A DNA stretch of 39,485 bases from RGIG4608 sp045637205 (GCA_045637205.1 JAZTYY010000004.1:1-39485); one strand, 5' to 3'. Positions 16,667 to 25,724 are shown, counted from the stretch's first letter. The notes: generated by a model from the sequence alone, not told the origin. Translations and numbers: made by a program.

Positions 16667-17724
16667 AAAAGTATGGCGTTGAGCTTTTAGAATATCTTTG
16701 CCAAAAATTCGGTCCTACTGGCTTTGAAAATGAGGTTGCCGATGCAATTATTGAACAGCTTGGTGATGATTGCGACAAGATAGTACAAGACACATTTGGT
16801 AACGTTTATGCACTTGTTAAGGGTGAAAGTGATGATAGAGTAATGATTTCATCACATATGGACGAGGTTGGCTTTATGATTACTGATATTGACGGTGATG
16901 GATATATCAAATTTGCTAATCTCGGTGGAATTGACCCCAAGGTTCTCTATGGCAAACAGGTTGTTCTTGGCAATGAAAAAACAAGAATAAACGGTGTAAT
17001 TGCTGCAAAGGCAATTCATCACAAACGTAGAGAAGATAGATTCACTGTAACTCCCATCAAGGAAATGTACATTGATATCGGCGCTAAGGATGCTGATGAA
17101 GCTAAAGAATATGTTAATATTGGTGATTTTGGCGTTTTTAATTCTGATTTTGTGTACTTTGGTACAGACAATAAGTACATGAAGGGAAAGGCAATTGATG
17201 ATAGAGCAGGCTGCTGCGCTATGATTGAAACAATCAGAAAAATCAGAGAAAATAATATAACACTTCCGTTCAATATTTATTTTTGCTTTACAGTAAGAGA
17301 AGAGGTTGGTCTTTCAGGCGCAAGAGTTGCTGCTGAAAAGGTTAAGCCCTCCCGAGCTATTATTCTTGAAAGCACAGCAATTGGTGATATCGCGGGTGCT
17401 CCTGCGCACAAGAGAGTAGCCGACGTAGGTAGTGGAGGAGTAATTTCTCTTATGGATAGATCAACTATCTATGATACCGAATTTGTAAATTTCACACTCG
17501 ATACTGCTAAAAATAATGATATTAAAGCACAGGTTAAGAGATATGTTTCAGGTGGTAACGACGCTGGACATATTCATAAATCAGGCAAGGGTGTTAAATG
17601 CGTAGCCATTTCTATGGGTACAAGATATCTTCATTCACCTGCTTGTGTTGCAAGCATTGAAGATTATGAATCAATTAGGGAGCTTGTTTTTGCAATGCTC
17701 AAAAATATGAAAGCTGAGGTATAA
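16663..17724 (+). CDS. M42 family metallo-aminopeptidase (second of three)
   Basis: 353 residues, starting in the stop codon of the previous gene, so translation is coupled. Ligand motifs are SSHMDEVG, AIDDRAGC, REEVGLSG, ILESTAI and YLHSPA. The fourth ligand is Glu where the other two copies have Asp, a swap that in related co-catalytic peptidases can go with different metal use or specificity (inference). Another mark is GGNDAGHIHKSG before the final strand. Only 3 nt separate it from the third copy. Confidence 0.92.
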   Translation: MKKYGVELLEYLCQKFGPTGFENEVADAIIEQLGDDCDKIVQDTFGNVYALVKGESDDRVMISSHMDEVGFMITDIDGDGYIKFANLGGIDPKVLYGKQVVLGNEKTRINGVIAAKAIHHKRREDRFTVTPIKEMYIDIGAKDADEAKEYVNIGDFGVFNSDFVYFGTDNKYMKGKAIDDRAGCCAMIETIRKIRENNITLPFNIYFCFTVREEVGLSGARVAAEKVKPSRAIILESTAIGDIAGAPAHKRVADVGSGGVISLMDRSTIYDTEFVNFTLDTAKNNDIKAQVKRYVSGGNDAGHIHKSGKGVKCVAISMGTRYLHSPACVASIEDYESIRELVFAMLKNMKAEV

Positions 17725-17727
17725 ATT

Positions 17728-18723
17728 ATGTATAATACATTGAAACAGATTACACTTGTTCATGGAGTTTCCGGTAAAGAACATCGTGTTGCAAATACAA
17801 TTAAAGAAATGATTGCACCTTATTGTGATGAATCACACATTGATGCTATGGGCAATCTTATTGCTCTTAAAAAGGGTACATCTGCAAATCCCAAAAAGAT
17901 ATTGCTTTGTGGACATATGGATGAAATTGGATTTATCGTAAACTTTGTTGAAGACAATGGTTTCATTCGCGTTGCTCCCATTGGTGGTATCAACTGGGTG
18001 GCATGTGCATTCGGTGAAGTTGTTTCTCAAAATGGTGTTCACGGTGTGCTCGTTCCTAATTCAGGCACAAAGGCTTCTGATTTTGCTCCCGACCTTTTCT
18101 ACATAGATATTGGTGTTGATAGCAAAAAGAATGCTGAGAGAAAGGTAAAGATTGGTGATACTTTTGTTCTCAAATCAAACCTTACAAAGCTCAATGCTAA
18201 TAGAGTTGTAGGTCGTCCTCTTGACGATAGAGCAGGATGTGGAATTGTTTTTGAAATTGCAAAGAGAATTGCTAATGATCCCGTTGCCGATGATGTTTAC
18301 TATGTATTCAGTGTTCAAGAAGAAGTTGGATGTCGTGGATCAAAGACTGCAGCATTTGCAATTGAGCCCGACGTTTCTCTCACTTTTGACGTAACAGGTA
18401 CAGGAGATACAGCAGGTTCAAAGCCCATGGCAGTTAAGCTTGGTGCAGGCGCAGCAATTAAGATTAAGGATGCATCTGTAATTTGCGATTCTGATATTGT
18501 GGACAAACTTGTAAAAATTGCAAAGCAAAAGAATATTAAGAGTCAGCTTGAAATTCTTACTCATGGTGGTACAGATACATCATCTATTCAAATGACAGGT
18601 GTCGGCTGCCGTGCAGGTGCTATTTCAATTCCTTCTAGATATATTCACTCAGGAGTTGAAATGATTGATATGAACGATTACAAGGCATGTATTGAGCTTG
18701 CTCTTGAATTTATTAAGGAATAA
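17728..18723 (+). CDS. M42 family metallo-aminopeptidase (third of three)
   Basis: 331 residues with a complete ligand set: CGHMDEIG, PLDDRAGC, QEEVGCRG, TFDVTGTG and SRYIHSGVE. It is close in layout to the second copy, with GGTDTSSIQM at the matching place. It is slightly shorter than usual for the family but shows no break. Three different M42 subunits made from one mRNA could form mixed or separate oligomers, acting together on peptides of different sequence, presumably for amino-acid recovery. Confidence 0.92.
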   Translation: MYNTLKQITLVHGVSGKEHRVANTIKEMIAPYCDESHIDAMGNLIALKKGTSANPKKILLCGHMDEIGFIVNFVEDNGFIRVAPIGGINWVACAFGEVVSQNGVHGVLVPNSGTKASDFAPDLFYIDIGVDSKKNAERKVKIGDTFVLKSNLTKLNANRVVGRPLDDRAGCGIVFEIAKRIANDPVADDVYYVFSVQEEVGCRGSKTAAFAIEPDVSLTFDVTGTGDTAGSKPMAVKLGAGAAIKIKDASVICDSDIVDKLVKIAKQKNIKSQLEILTHGGTDTSSIQMTGVGCRAGAISIPSRYIHSGVEMIDMNDYKACIELALEFIKE

Positions 18724-18730
18724 ATTATAT

Positions 18731-19990
18731 ATGGAATTTTCAAATAAAATTTTGGACCTTGTGGGCGAGGCAGAAATCGCCCTCAAGAATACATTTAATG
18801 AGATAGACAAAGTTTCATTCAATAACACGAAAAAGGTTATGAATGCATTTGCTGAACATCGTGTAAGTGACGGTATGTTTGCATCAACGAGTGGTTATGG
18901 CTATGATGACAAGGGAAGAGATGTGCTTGACGAAATTTGGGCTGATGTCTTTGGCTGTGAGGCAGCGCTTGTAAGACATTCAATAGTTAGTGGTACACAT
19001 GCCCTTACGATTGGTCTTTTTGGCATTTTGCGTCCCGGTGATATCATGCTTTCTGTTGCGGGCAAGCCCTATGATACACTTGAAGAGGTAATTGGTATCG
19101 TTGGTGAATCGGGAAATGGTTCACTTAAAGACTTTGGTGTTGAATATAAGCAAATCGAACTAAAAGAAGACGGTACTTTTGATTTTGAAACCGTAGGCAA
19201 GGAATTGAAGGTGAATGCACAAAAAATCAAAATGGTATTTATTCAGCGTTCTAAGGGTTATCTTAATAGAAGAACTCTCACCGTTGATGAAATAGGCGAG
19301 ATGGCTCGTTTTGTTAAGTCACTTTCTCCCAATACCTTCGTTGTTGTGGATAACTGCTATGGTGAGTTTGTTGAAGAAAAAGAACCCGTTGCTGTTGGAG
19401 CTGACCTTTGCATTGGATCTCTTATAAAGAATCCCGGTGGTGGTATGGCTGAAACAGGAGGATATTTTGCCGGTACTAAAAAGGCTATTGAGCTTGTGTC
19501 ATACCGTTTGACTTCACCTGGTACAGGAGCTGAAGTTGGTGCAACTATAGGACAAAATAAGAGCATGTATAAAGGACTTTTCTATGCTCCTCATACAACT
19601 GCTCAAGCACTTAAAACAGCTTATCTTGCCGCATATATTTTTGAAAAGATGGGATATAATGCTAATCCTAAGTGGAATGAAAAGCGCTCTGATATCATTC
19701 AGTCAGTAATCACTGAAAACCCCGAGGTGCTTTGTGCATTTTGCCGCGGCATTCAAGCAGGCTCTCCCGTTGATGCTTTTGTTACTCCGGAGCCTTGGGA
19801 TATGCCGGGTTATACTGATAAGGTTATTATGGCTGCAGGTGCTTTTACACAGGGTTCATCAATTGAACTTTCAGCTGATGGTCCAATTAGACCTCCTTAT
19901 ACTGTGTATTTCCAGGGTGGACTTACTTATGAAAGTGGAAAAATCGGTATTATGAGCGCAGCTCAAACCGTTATGGATTTAGACAAATGA
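18731..19990 (+). CDS. PLP-dependent methionine gamma-lyase-like protein (former 'aluminium resistance' family)
   Basis: 419 residues from the ATG at 18731, which lies 8 nt after the previous stop; in-frame codons further up fall inside the peptidase gene. The family is a cystathionine gamma-synthase relative often labelled aluminium resistance protein. Marks are MFASTSGYGYDD near the N-terminus, RHSIVSGTHAL, VVVDNCYGEFVE with the PLP-pairing Asp, and Lys233 in SLIKNPGGG as the likely Schiff-base lysine. Its biochemical role is poorly known; release of sulfur or ammonia from sulfur amino acids is possible. It overlaps the desulfurase gene by ATGA. Confidence 0.88.
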   Translation: MEFSNKILDLVGEAEIALKNTFNEIDKVSFNNTKKVMNAFAEHRVSDGMFASTSGYGYDDKGRDVLDEIWADVFGCEAALVRHSIVSGTHALTIGLFGILRPGDIMLSVAGKPYDTLEEVIGIVGESGNGSLKDFGVEYKQIELKEDGTFDFETVGKELKVNAQKIKMVFIQRSKGYLNRRTLTVDEIGEMARFVKSLSPNTFVVVDNCYGEFVEEKEPVAVGADLCIGSLIKNPGGGMAETGGYFAGTKKAIELVSYRLTSPGTGAEVGATIGQNKSMYKGLFYAPHTTAQALKTAYLAAYIFEKMGYNANPKWNEKRSDIIQSVITENPEVLCAFCRGIQAGSPVDAFVTPEPWDMPGYTDKVIMAAGAFTQGSSIELSADGPIRPPYTVYFQGGLTYESGKIGIMSAAQTVMDLDK

Positions 19991-21153
19991 GAGAGATATA
20001 TTTAGATAATAGTGCAACCACTCCTATTTGCGATGAAGCAAAGGCTAAAATGCTTGAAGCTATCGAATGCTATGGTAACCCATCATCTCTTCATTCCAAG
20101 GGGTTCACCTCATCTAAGATGATTGATGATGCAAGAAATAAGGTTCTTTCTTCACTTTTTGTGAGAAATGGAAAGCCCGAAAATATTGTTTTTACTGCAG
20201 GTGGTACTGAAGCTGATAATCTTGCACTTGTTGGTGTGGCATATGCCAAAACACGTAGAGCAAATAGAATTATTACAACTGATTCAGAGCATTCTGCTAT
20301 TGAAAACACTCTTAAATCTCTTGAAAATGATGGGTTTGATGTTGTTCGTCTTTCCACCAAAAATGGAATTATAGATATGGACGAATTTAAATCCGTAATG
20401 AGTAAGAATACCTTGCTTGTTTCTATTATGCACGTTAATAATGAAACAGGAGCTGTTTATAACATTAAAGAATGCTTTAAGCTTGCCAAGGAGATTAATC
20501 CCGACGTAGTTACTCATACTGATGCAGTACAATCATATATGAAAATAAAAGTGTCGCCAATTGAGCTTTGTGCAGACCTTATAAGCATCAGTGCACATAA
20601 GATACACGGGCCAAAGGGAATAGGCGCATTGTACGTTAGCCCTGAGGTTATTAAGAAAAAGCAGCTTAAACCTATAATTTTCGGTGGCGGACAAGAATTC
20701 GGATTCCGTTCAGGCACTGAAAATCTTGTTGGTATTGCGGGCTTTGGAGCAGCAGCGGAAAGAGGATTTAAGAATCTTTCAAAAGATGTGCTTAAAATGA
20801 GAGAGCTTCGCGCATATGCTATTGAGAAATTGTCAAGTATTGATGTAAAATTTAACGTACCTAATGGGGAATGTGCACCACATATTCTTAACGTAATGTT
20901 ACCCTCTATTAAGAGTGAAACTATGCTTCATCATCTTTCAGCAAATGGAATTTTTGTTTCAAGTGGTTCAGCATGCTCCTCAAACTCAGCAACTAAGCGT
21001 GTTAGTCGCGCATTGAAGGGCTTCGGACTTACCGATTTTGAAGCTGATTGTTCAATGCGAATTAGTTTTTCGCCATTTAACACTAAGGAAGATATAGACG
21101 AGCTTGTTGAAAATCTTAAAGAGGGAATTCAAAAGCTTGTAAAAATTAGATAA
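19987..21153 (+). CDS. Cysteine desulfurase (NifS/IscS-like)
   Basis: 388 residues. It would remove sulfur from L-cysteine as an enzyme persulfide for Fe-S clusters or tRNA thiolation. The N-terminus REIYLDNSATTP, TEADNLAL, HSAIENT, PLP Lys205 in SAHKIHGPKG and the active Cys330 in GSACSS are all present. The short loop around the cysteine resembles NifS/IscS rather than SufS. It is the last gene of the operon and is not next to iscU, thiI or iscR. MnmA, which needs such a sulfur donor, is encoded about 3 kb away on the other strand, so supply to tRNA is a reasonable inference. Confidence 0.93.
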   Translation: MREIYLDNSATTPICDEAKAKMLEAIECYGNPSSLHSKGFTSSKMIDDARNKVLSSLFVRNGKPENIVFTAGGTEADNLALVGVAYAKTRRANRIITTDSEHSAIENTLKSLENDGFDVVRLSTKNGIIDMDEFKSVMSKNTLLVSIMHVNNETGAVYNIKECFKLAKEINPDVVTHTDAVQSYMKIKVSPIELCADLISISAHKIHGPKGIGALYVSPEVIKKKQLKPIIFGGGQEFGFRSGTENLVGIAGFGAAAERGFKNLSKDVLKMRELRAYAIEKLSSIDVKFNVPNGECAPHILNVMLPSIKSETMLHHLSANGIFVSSGSACSSNSATKRVSRALKGFGLTDFEADCSMRISFSPFNTKEDIDELVENLKEGIQKLVKIR

Positions 21154-21154
21154 T

Positions 21155-21185
21155 AAAAAGCACCTGTTAATCAGGTGCTTTTTGT
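21155..21185. terminator. Bidirectional terminator between the desulfurase and P-type ATPase genes
   Basis: The stem AAAAAGCACCTG/CAGGTGCTTTTT with loop TTAAT has T tails in both directions. It closes both the + strand murD operon and the convergent ATPase gene. Confidence 0.92.
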
Positions 21186-21188
21186 TGT

Positions 21189-23855
21189 TTATTTTTTTGT
21201 TGACCCATTAATTGCTTTAATTACTTCAACTATTGGAATAATTGTGATGGATAATAGAATCGCGATAGCATATTCTCTTAAATTAAGATTTGCAAGAGAA
21301 AATGCATTTGAAAGAAAATCTATTTCGATAACAGCTATTGTCAATATAAAGGATATAATAGCGGCACCTATAAGCCAAGGATTTTGGTATTTTATTTTAA
21401 ATATAGATCCGTGAAGTGATCTCATATTAAAAGAATGGAATATTTCGGATAATGAAAGTGTCAAAAATGCCATTGACGTGCCAATCATTTCGGGTGAATA
21501 CTGTCCCACGTAAGATTTTGCAAGATAATCTCTGCCTATAAAGTAAGAAATAAGAGTAATCATTGTAACAAGAGCACCTTGATATACTATAGATGCACCA
21601 AGTCCACCTGCAAAAATACCTTCCTTTGAATCTCTGGGCTTGCGTTTCATAAGATCATCTTCAGGCTGTTCCATGCCAAGTGAAAGCGCAGGGAAGCAGT
21701 CGGTTATTAAATTTATCCAAAGCAGATGCACTGCTAAAAAGATATTTTCAATGCCCAAAAGCGTTGCAAAAAATATAGTAAGAACTTCAGAAAGATTTGA
21801 AGCTAACAAAAATTGTATTGCTTTTCTTATATTTTCATATATTCTACGTCCCTCTCCGGCAGCGTAAACTATAGTTGCAAAATTATCATCAGCAAGAATC
21901 ATATCAGCTACGTTCTTGGTTACGTCCGTGCCTGTGATACCCATTCCTATACCTATGTCGGCATTTTTTATTGACGGAGCATCGTTTACTCCATCTCCGG
22001 TCATAGCAGTTATTTTGCCATTTTTTTGCCATGCATTAACTATTCTTGTTTTGTGTTCAGGTTGTACTCGCGCATAAACAGAATAATTATATACTAATTT
22101 TTCAAAGTCTTCGTCCGAAATATCATCAAGTTCAGTTCCTGTAATTGCTTCATTTGAATTTTTTATTATGCCAAGCTCTTTAGCAATTGCTACTGCGGTA
22201 TCCTTATGGTCACCGGTTATCATAATGGGGCGTATTCCTGCAATTTTACATTCTTCTATTGCATCCTTTACTTCAATACGAACAGGATCAATCATACCTA
22301 CCATTCCCACAAAGCACATTTCATTTTCAAGACACTCACTTTCATAGAGTGTTGGTGTCTCTTCAAGTGTTTTAAATGCAACTGCGAGAACTCTAAGTGC
22401 ATGATCAGCCATACTCTTATTAGTATTAAGGATTTTGTTGATTACTTCAGGATTAATCTTTACTTGCTGTCCGTCGATTAACGCGTGTGTGCATATTTTT
22501 AGTATCTCATCGGGTGCGCCTTTGGTAAATTGTATTATTTTGTTATCTTGACTTTGGTGCACGGTTGTCATCATTTTGCGATTGGAATCAAAAGGAATTT
22601 CGCCTATTCTTACAAGAAGGTTCTTTTGTACATTTTTTGAAACACCAACCTTTTCAGCATAGTTAACTAATGCACATTCTGTTGGTTCACCAACTGAAGT
22701 TTGATTTTCTATATCAAATTCGGCATCTGAACAAAGTGACATTGCATTTGCAAGAAATAGTTCATCATCTCCGTAATGCTCAACTACGGTCATTTTGTTT
22801 TGCGTTAATGTGCCGGTTTTGTCAGAACAAATAATTTGTGTACATCCAAGAGTTTCAACTGCAGTTAATTTACGAATAATGGCATTTTGCTTTGACATAT
22901 TAGTAACACCAATAGATAGAACGATAGTTACAACTGTAGAAAGTCCTTCAGGAATTGCAGCAACTGCTAATGAAATTGCAACCATAAAAAAGTTCATTAT
23001 TTTATCAAATGTAAAGTTGCCATTAATTATTAATTCGCGAGCAATGTTTATTCCAAATACAACGACGGAAATGATGATAACCAAGATGGTAAGAATTTTA
23101 GAAAGCTGCTCTAATTTTATTTGTAGTGGAGTTTTACCTTCCTTGGCATTGGATAGGGCATTAGCAATCTTGCCCATTTCAGTATTCATCCCAGTTTGTG
23201 TAACGATTGCCTTTCCTCGTCCGTAAACGATGATGCTACCCATATAAACCATATTTTTTCTATCACCTAACGAAACGTTATCATTAGATATTATTTCATC
23301 AGTTTTGTTTACTGGTACTGATTCTCCTGTCAATGCAGCTTCTTCTACCTTTAATGAAGCACATTCTAACAATCTGGCATCAGCGGGAACAGCATCACCT
23401 GCCTCCAAGATAATAATATCACCAATAACTAAGTCTTCGCTTTTAATGGTAATTTGTTTTCCATCTCTAATAACTTTACTTGTTGCACCGGATATTTCTT
23501 GAAGTGCATCTATTGCCTCTTCAGCCTTACTTTCTTGAATAACTCCTAAAATCGCATTAATAAGTACTACTGCAAGAATTATTATAACGTCAGCAGGAAA
23601 GCTGAAATGACCACTTGATAATCCTTCATATATTTCCATTCCTGCCGATATTGCTGCGGCAACTATAAGTATAATTGTCATGGGTTCGGCAAGCTGCTTT
23701 AAGAATCTATGCAAAATAGATTCTTTTTTCTTTTCTGCTAATTTGTTTTTACCGTGTTTTTCTAATCTCAATTTCGCTTCATTTGAATTTAAGCCACAGT
23801 AATCGCTTTCAAAAAAAGAAAGCACTTCTTCTTTTCTTTGGTTGTAAAATTTCAT
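21189..23855 (-). CDS. P-type cation-transporting ATPase (Ca2+-ATPase type, probably Mn2+/Ca2+ export)
   Basis: 888 residues, normal for the P2 group. Marks in order: the N-terminal cation ATPase domain (GLNSNEAKLRLEKHGKN), the actuator TGES in ALTGESVPV, the M4 motif Pro302-Glu-Gly-Leu305, phosphorylated Asp345 in SDKTGTLT, TGDHKDT, the hinge MTGDGVNDAP, and the M6 motif with Asn715 and Asp719 in NLITDCFPA, which match the ion-binding Asn and Asp of Ca2+ pumps. About ten transmembrane helices. GGAGA lies before the ATG. The leader carries a yybP-ykoY-type manganese riboswitch, so Mn2+ efflux is a likely physiological task, with Ca2+ as the alternative from fold alone. Confidence 0.93.
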   Translation of the reverse strand: MKFYNQRKEEVLSFFESDYCGLNSNEAKLRLEKHGKNKLAEKKKESILHRFLKQLAEPMTIILIVAAAISAGMEIYEGLSSGHFSFPADVIIILAVVLINAILGVIQESKAEEAIDALQEISGATSKVIRDGKQITIKSEDLVIGDIIILEAGDAVPADARLLECASLKVEEAALTGESVPVNKTDEIISNDNVSLGDRKNMVYMGSIIVYGRGKAIVTQTGMNTEMGKIANALSNAKEGKTPLQIKLEQLSKILTILVIIISVVVFGINIARELIINGNFTFDKIMNFFMVAISLAVAAIPEGLSTVVTIVLSIGVTNMSKQNAIIRKLTAVETLGCTQIICSDKTGTLTQNKMTVVEHYGDDELFLANAMSLCSDAEFDIENQTSVGEPTECALVNYAEKVGVSKNVQKNLLVRIGEIPFDSNRKMMTTVHQSQDNKIIQFTKGAPDEILKICTHALIDGQQVKINPEVINKILNTNKSMADHALRVLAVAFKTLEETPTLYESECLENEMCFVGMVGMIDPVRIEVKDAIEECKIAGIRPIMITGDHKDTAVAIAKELGIIKNSNEAITGTELDDISDEDFEKLVYNYSVYARVQPEHKTRIVNAWQKNGKITAMTGDGVNDAPSIKNADIGIGMGITGTDVTKNVADMILADDNFATIVYAAGEGRRIYENIRKAIQFLLASNLSEVLTIFFATLLGIENIFLAVHLLWINLITDCFPALSLGMEQPEDDLMKRKPRDSKEGIFAGGLGASIVYQGALVTMITLISYFIGRDYLAKSYVGQYSPEMIGTSMAFLTLSLSEIFHSFNMRSLHGSIFKIKYQNPWLIGAAIISFILTIAVIEIDFLSNAFSLANLNLREYAIAILLSITIIPIVEVIKAINGSTKK

Positions 23856-23890
23856 TGATTTCTCCTTTTATGATAATATTTTATAGACAA

Positions 23891-23928
23891 ATAAAAAAGA
23901 CTCAAGTGTATTTCTACACTTGAGTCTT
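23891..23928 (-). terminator. Riboswitch-controlled terminator in the ATPase leader
   Basis: On the minus strand a perfect 14-bp stem AAGACTCAAGTGTA/TACACTTGAGTCTT with loop GAAA is followed by TTTTTT. It lies between the promoter and the ATPase ATG (36 nt before the start), so it must be conditional. Its 5' arm contains the CTCAAGTG strand that closes helix P1 of the aptamer, making the two structures exclusive. Confidence 0.9.
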
Positions 23929-24004
23929 GTTCATTAAGATATGCCAAACCAAATAGGTTAAGCTGTTGACATATCACGTAATACGCAAACTACTCCCTCG
24001 AGTG
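23917..24004 (-). promoter_or_regulatory. yybP-ykoY-type manganese riboswitch aptamer
   Basis: Read on the minus strand, P1 is CACTCGAG paired with CTCAAGTG (one mismatch). It encloses the family marks GGGAGTAG on the 5' side and AACAAGAC on the 3' side. A small hairpin (GCGT/ACGT-like) follows. The long arm GATATG...CATATC holds the asymmetric loop TCAACA and an inner AACC/GGTT helix. The family binds Mn2+ where two such loops meet. Binding would stabilise P1, block the terminator and switch the P-type ATPase on. The identification rests on motif memory and pairing; a covariance-model search was not possible. Confidence 0.82.
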
Positions 24005-24009
24005 GATAG

Positions 24010-24038
24010 ATTATACCATATTACTTTATTATAGTCAA
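24010..24038 (-). promoter_or_regulatory. Promoter of the riboswitch-P-type ATPase transcript
   Basis: On the minus strand TTGACT, 17 nt, TATAAT with an extended -10 TGG. The start point falls near 24003, at the first bases of aptamer helix P1. That agreement supports both calls. Confidence 0.9.
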
Positions 24039-24071
24039 CAGGTCTATAAAAAAATCAATAAAAGTTGAGAA

Positions 24072-25133
24072 TTATTCTATTATTCCTCCACCAACAACCA
24101 CATCGTTATCATAAAGAACAACTGATTGGCCCTTTGTAATAGCTCTTTGTGGCTCATCGAAGGTTACTTGAATTCTGTTTTCATCAATTTGGATAACGGT
24201 AGCAGGCTGTTCTTTTTGATTATATCTAATCTTTGCCTTAACGCGCATGGGTTCAGTAATTTTATCACAAGAAATCAAATTTATATTGGTTGCTGTAAGA
24301 GTTGTTCCAAAAAGATCCGAGTTTTTTCCAAGTATAACTGTATTGTTTTCAATATCCTTTTTAACAACGTAAATTGGCTCGCCAAAAGCAATTCCAAGTC
24401 CTTTTCTTTGTCCAATTGTATATTTGATAATACCTTCGTGTTTTCCCAAAATTTTGCCGTTAAGATCAACAAAATTACCTTTTTCAAATTTTTCTCCCGT
24501 GGTGCGCTCAATAAATGAAACGTAGTTACCGTCGGGCACAAAGCAAATGTCTTGGCTATCGTGCTTTCTAGCATTTGTAAATCCGATTTGCTCAGCAAGA
24601 TTTCTAGCATCCTGCTTTGTCATTCCACCTAAAGGGAAAATTGTGTGTGAGAGTTGATGCTGCGTCAGGGAATAGAGAACGTAGCTTTGATCCTTGGTTA
24701 AATCAAGCGCTTTTTTAAGCACGTAGCGACCATCAGCTCGTTTTTCTATACGGGCATAGTGTCCTGTGGCTATGGCATCGTATCCACGCTCTAAAGCCAT
24801 TTTAAGAAGCGCTTCGAACTTAATCTTTCTATTACATATAACGCAGGGGTTAGGAGTTGAACCGTTTTTATAGCAGCTTATAAAATCACCTATAACACAT
24901 TCCTTAAAGGAAGTGCCAAAATCGTGTACCTCGTGTGGAATGCCAACAAGCTTGCAAACTGACTTTGCATCTGCTATATCTTGATTTGAACAACAGGAAT
25001 TTTCACCATATATTAAGTTGTCGGTTTCATCATGAAGCTTCATTGTAACACCAAGGGCTTCATGGTATTGCTTGATAAGATGAGCTGAAACGGCACTATC
25101 AACGCCACCACTCATTGCAACGAGAACCTTCAT
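24072..25133 (-). CDS. mnmA: tRNA-specific 2-thiouridylase MnmA
   Basis: 353 residues. MnmA adenylates U34 of tRNA-Lys, -Glu and -Gln and replaces its 2-oxygen with sulfur. The PP-loop SGGVDS is at the N-terminus. Catalytic Cys97 is in NPCVICN and Cys197 in DICFV, matching the pair in the characterised enzyme. ATGHYA, DQSYVLY and IGQRKGLGI are family signatures, and the C-terminal beta barrel is complete. GGAG lies 8 nt before the ATG. It is the second gene after trmL (13 nt gap), so two tRNA wobble-base modification genes share one mRNA. No clear terminator separates it from the ATPase leader. Confidence 0.96.
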   Translation of the reverse strand: MKVLVAMSGGVDSAVSAHLIKQYHEALGVTMKLHDETDNLIYGENSCCSNQDIADAKSVCKLVGIPHEVHDFGTSFKECVIGDFISCYKNGSTPNPCVICNRKIKFEALLKMALERGYDAIATGHYARIEKRADGRYVLKKALDLTKDQSYVLYSLTQHQLSHTIFPLGGMTKQDARNLAEQIGFTNARKHDSQDICFVPDGNYVSFIERTTGEKFEKGNFVDLNGKILGKHEGIIKYTIGQRKGLGIAFGEPIYVVKKDIENNTVILGKNSDLFGTTLTATNINLISCDKITEPMRVKAKIRYNQKEQPATVIQIDENRIQVTFDEPQRAITKGQSVVLYDNDVVVGGGIIE

Positions 25134-25146
25134 ATATTAACTCCTT

Positions 25147-25659
25147 TCAAATTTTATAGTCCTCCCACATAAATGTAGTGGGGGTTCCTTCTTCAAGAAG
25201 ACCTTCAAAGTTATTTTGTCTAAACACCTCATAAACAGCAATTGCAACTGAATTAGAGAGATTAAGTGAACGAAGATTGGGACGCATAGGTATTCTTACA
25301 CAGGATTGTGGATGTTGAGCAAGCAACGACTCAGGGAGCCCCTTTGACTCTTTGCCAAACATAATAAAAACCTTGCCTTCATAGTTTGCTTCGGTATAAT
25401 TTCTTGGAGCTTTAGTTGTGAAATAAAAAACATTAGCCTCAGAATTCTTAGCAAAAAAATCATCAAGATTCTCATAGTAGGTTATGTCAAGGAGATGCCA
25501 ATAATCAAGTCCTGCGCGTTTTAACTTTTTGTCATCAATGGTAAAGCCCATAGGTTTGATGATGTGTAAAGCAGCTCCTGTTGCAGCACAAGTACGTGCA
25601 ATATTACCCGTATTTTGAGGGATTTCGGGTTCATGAAGAACTATATTTATATTTGCCAT
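25147..25659 (-). CDS. trmL: tRNA (cytidine/uridine-34 2'-O)-methyltransferase TrmL
   Basis: 170 residues, a typical minimal SPOUT methyltransferase with the trefoil knot. Marks are LHEPEIPQNTGNIARTCAATG at the N-terminus, a middle FGKESKGLP and the knot LRSLNLSNSVAIAVYE. The family methylates the wobble ribose of tRNA-Leu isoacceptors. AAGGA precedes the ATG. It is first in a two-gene operon with mnmA and is divergent from secA. The assignment is firm at family level, and TrmL is the only common member of this size. Confidence 0.94.
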   Translation of the reverse strand: MANINIVLHEPEIPQNTGNIARTCAATGAALHIIKPMGFTIDDKKLKRAGLDYWHLLDITYYENLDDFFAKNSEANVFYFTTKAPRNYTEANYEGKVFIMFGKESKGLPESLLAQHPQSCVRIPMRPNLRSLNLSNSVAIAVYEVFRQNNFEGLLEEGTPTTFMWEDYKI

Positions 25660-25695
25660 AAAATTATTCCTTTATTAATTCCAATATGTTATTTA

Positions 25696-25724
25696 ATTAT
25701 ATAATAAAAGTGCTATTTTTTCAA
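25696..25724 (-). promoter_or_regulatory. Promoter of trmL-mnmA
   Basis: On the minus strand TTGAAA, 17 nt, TATAAT. The start point is about 30 nt before the trmL ATG. Confidence 0.8.

Noticed and set aside
23856..24071. The hairpin at 23897-23928 as a simple terminator of mnmA
   Set aside because: A consensus promoter lies between mnmA and the hairpin, and the hairpin arm overlaps the aptamer P1 strand, so it is a conditional terminator in the ATPase leader.
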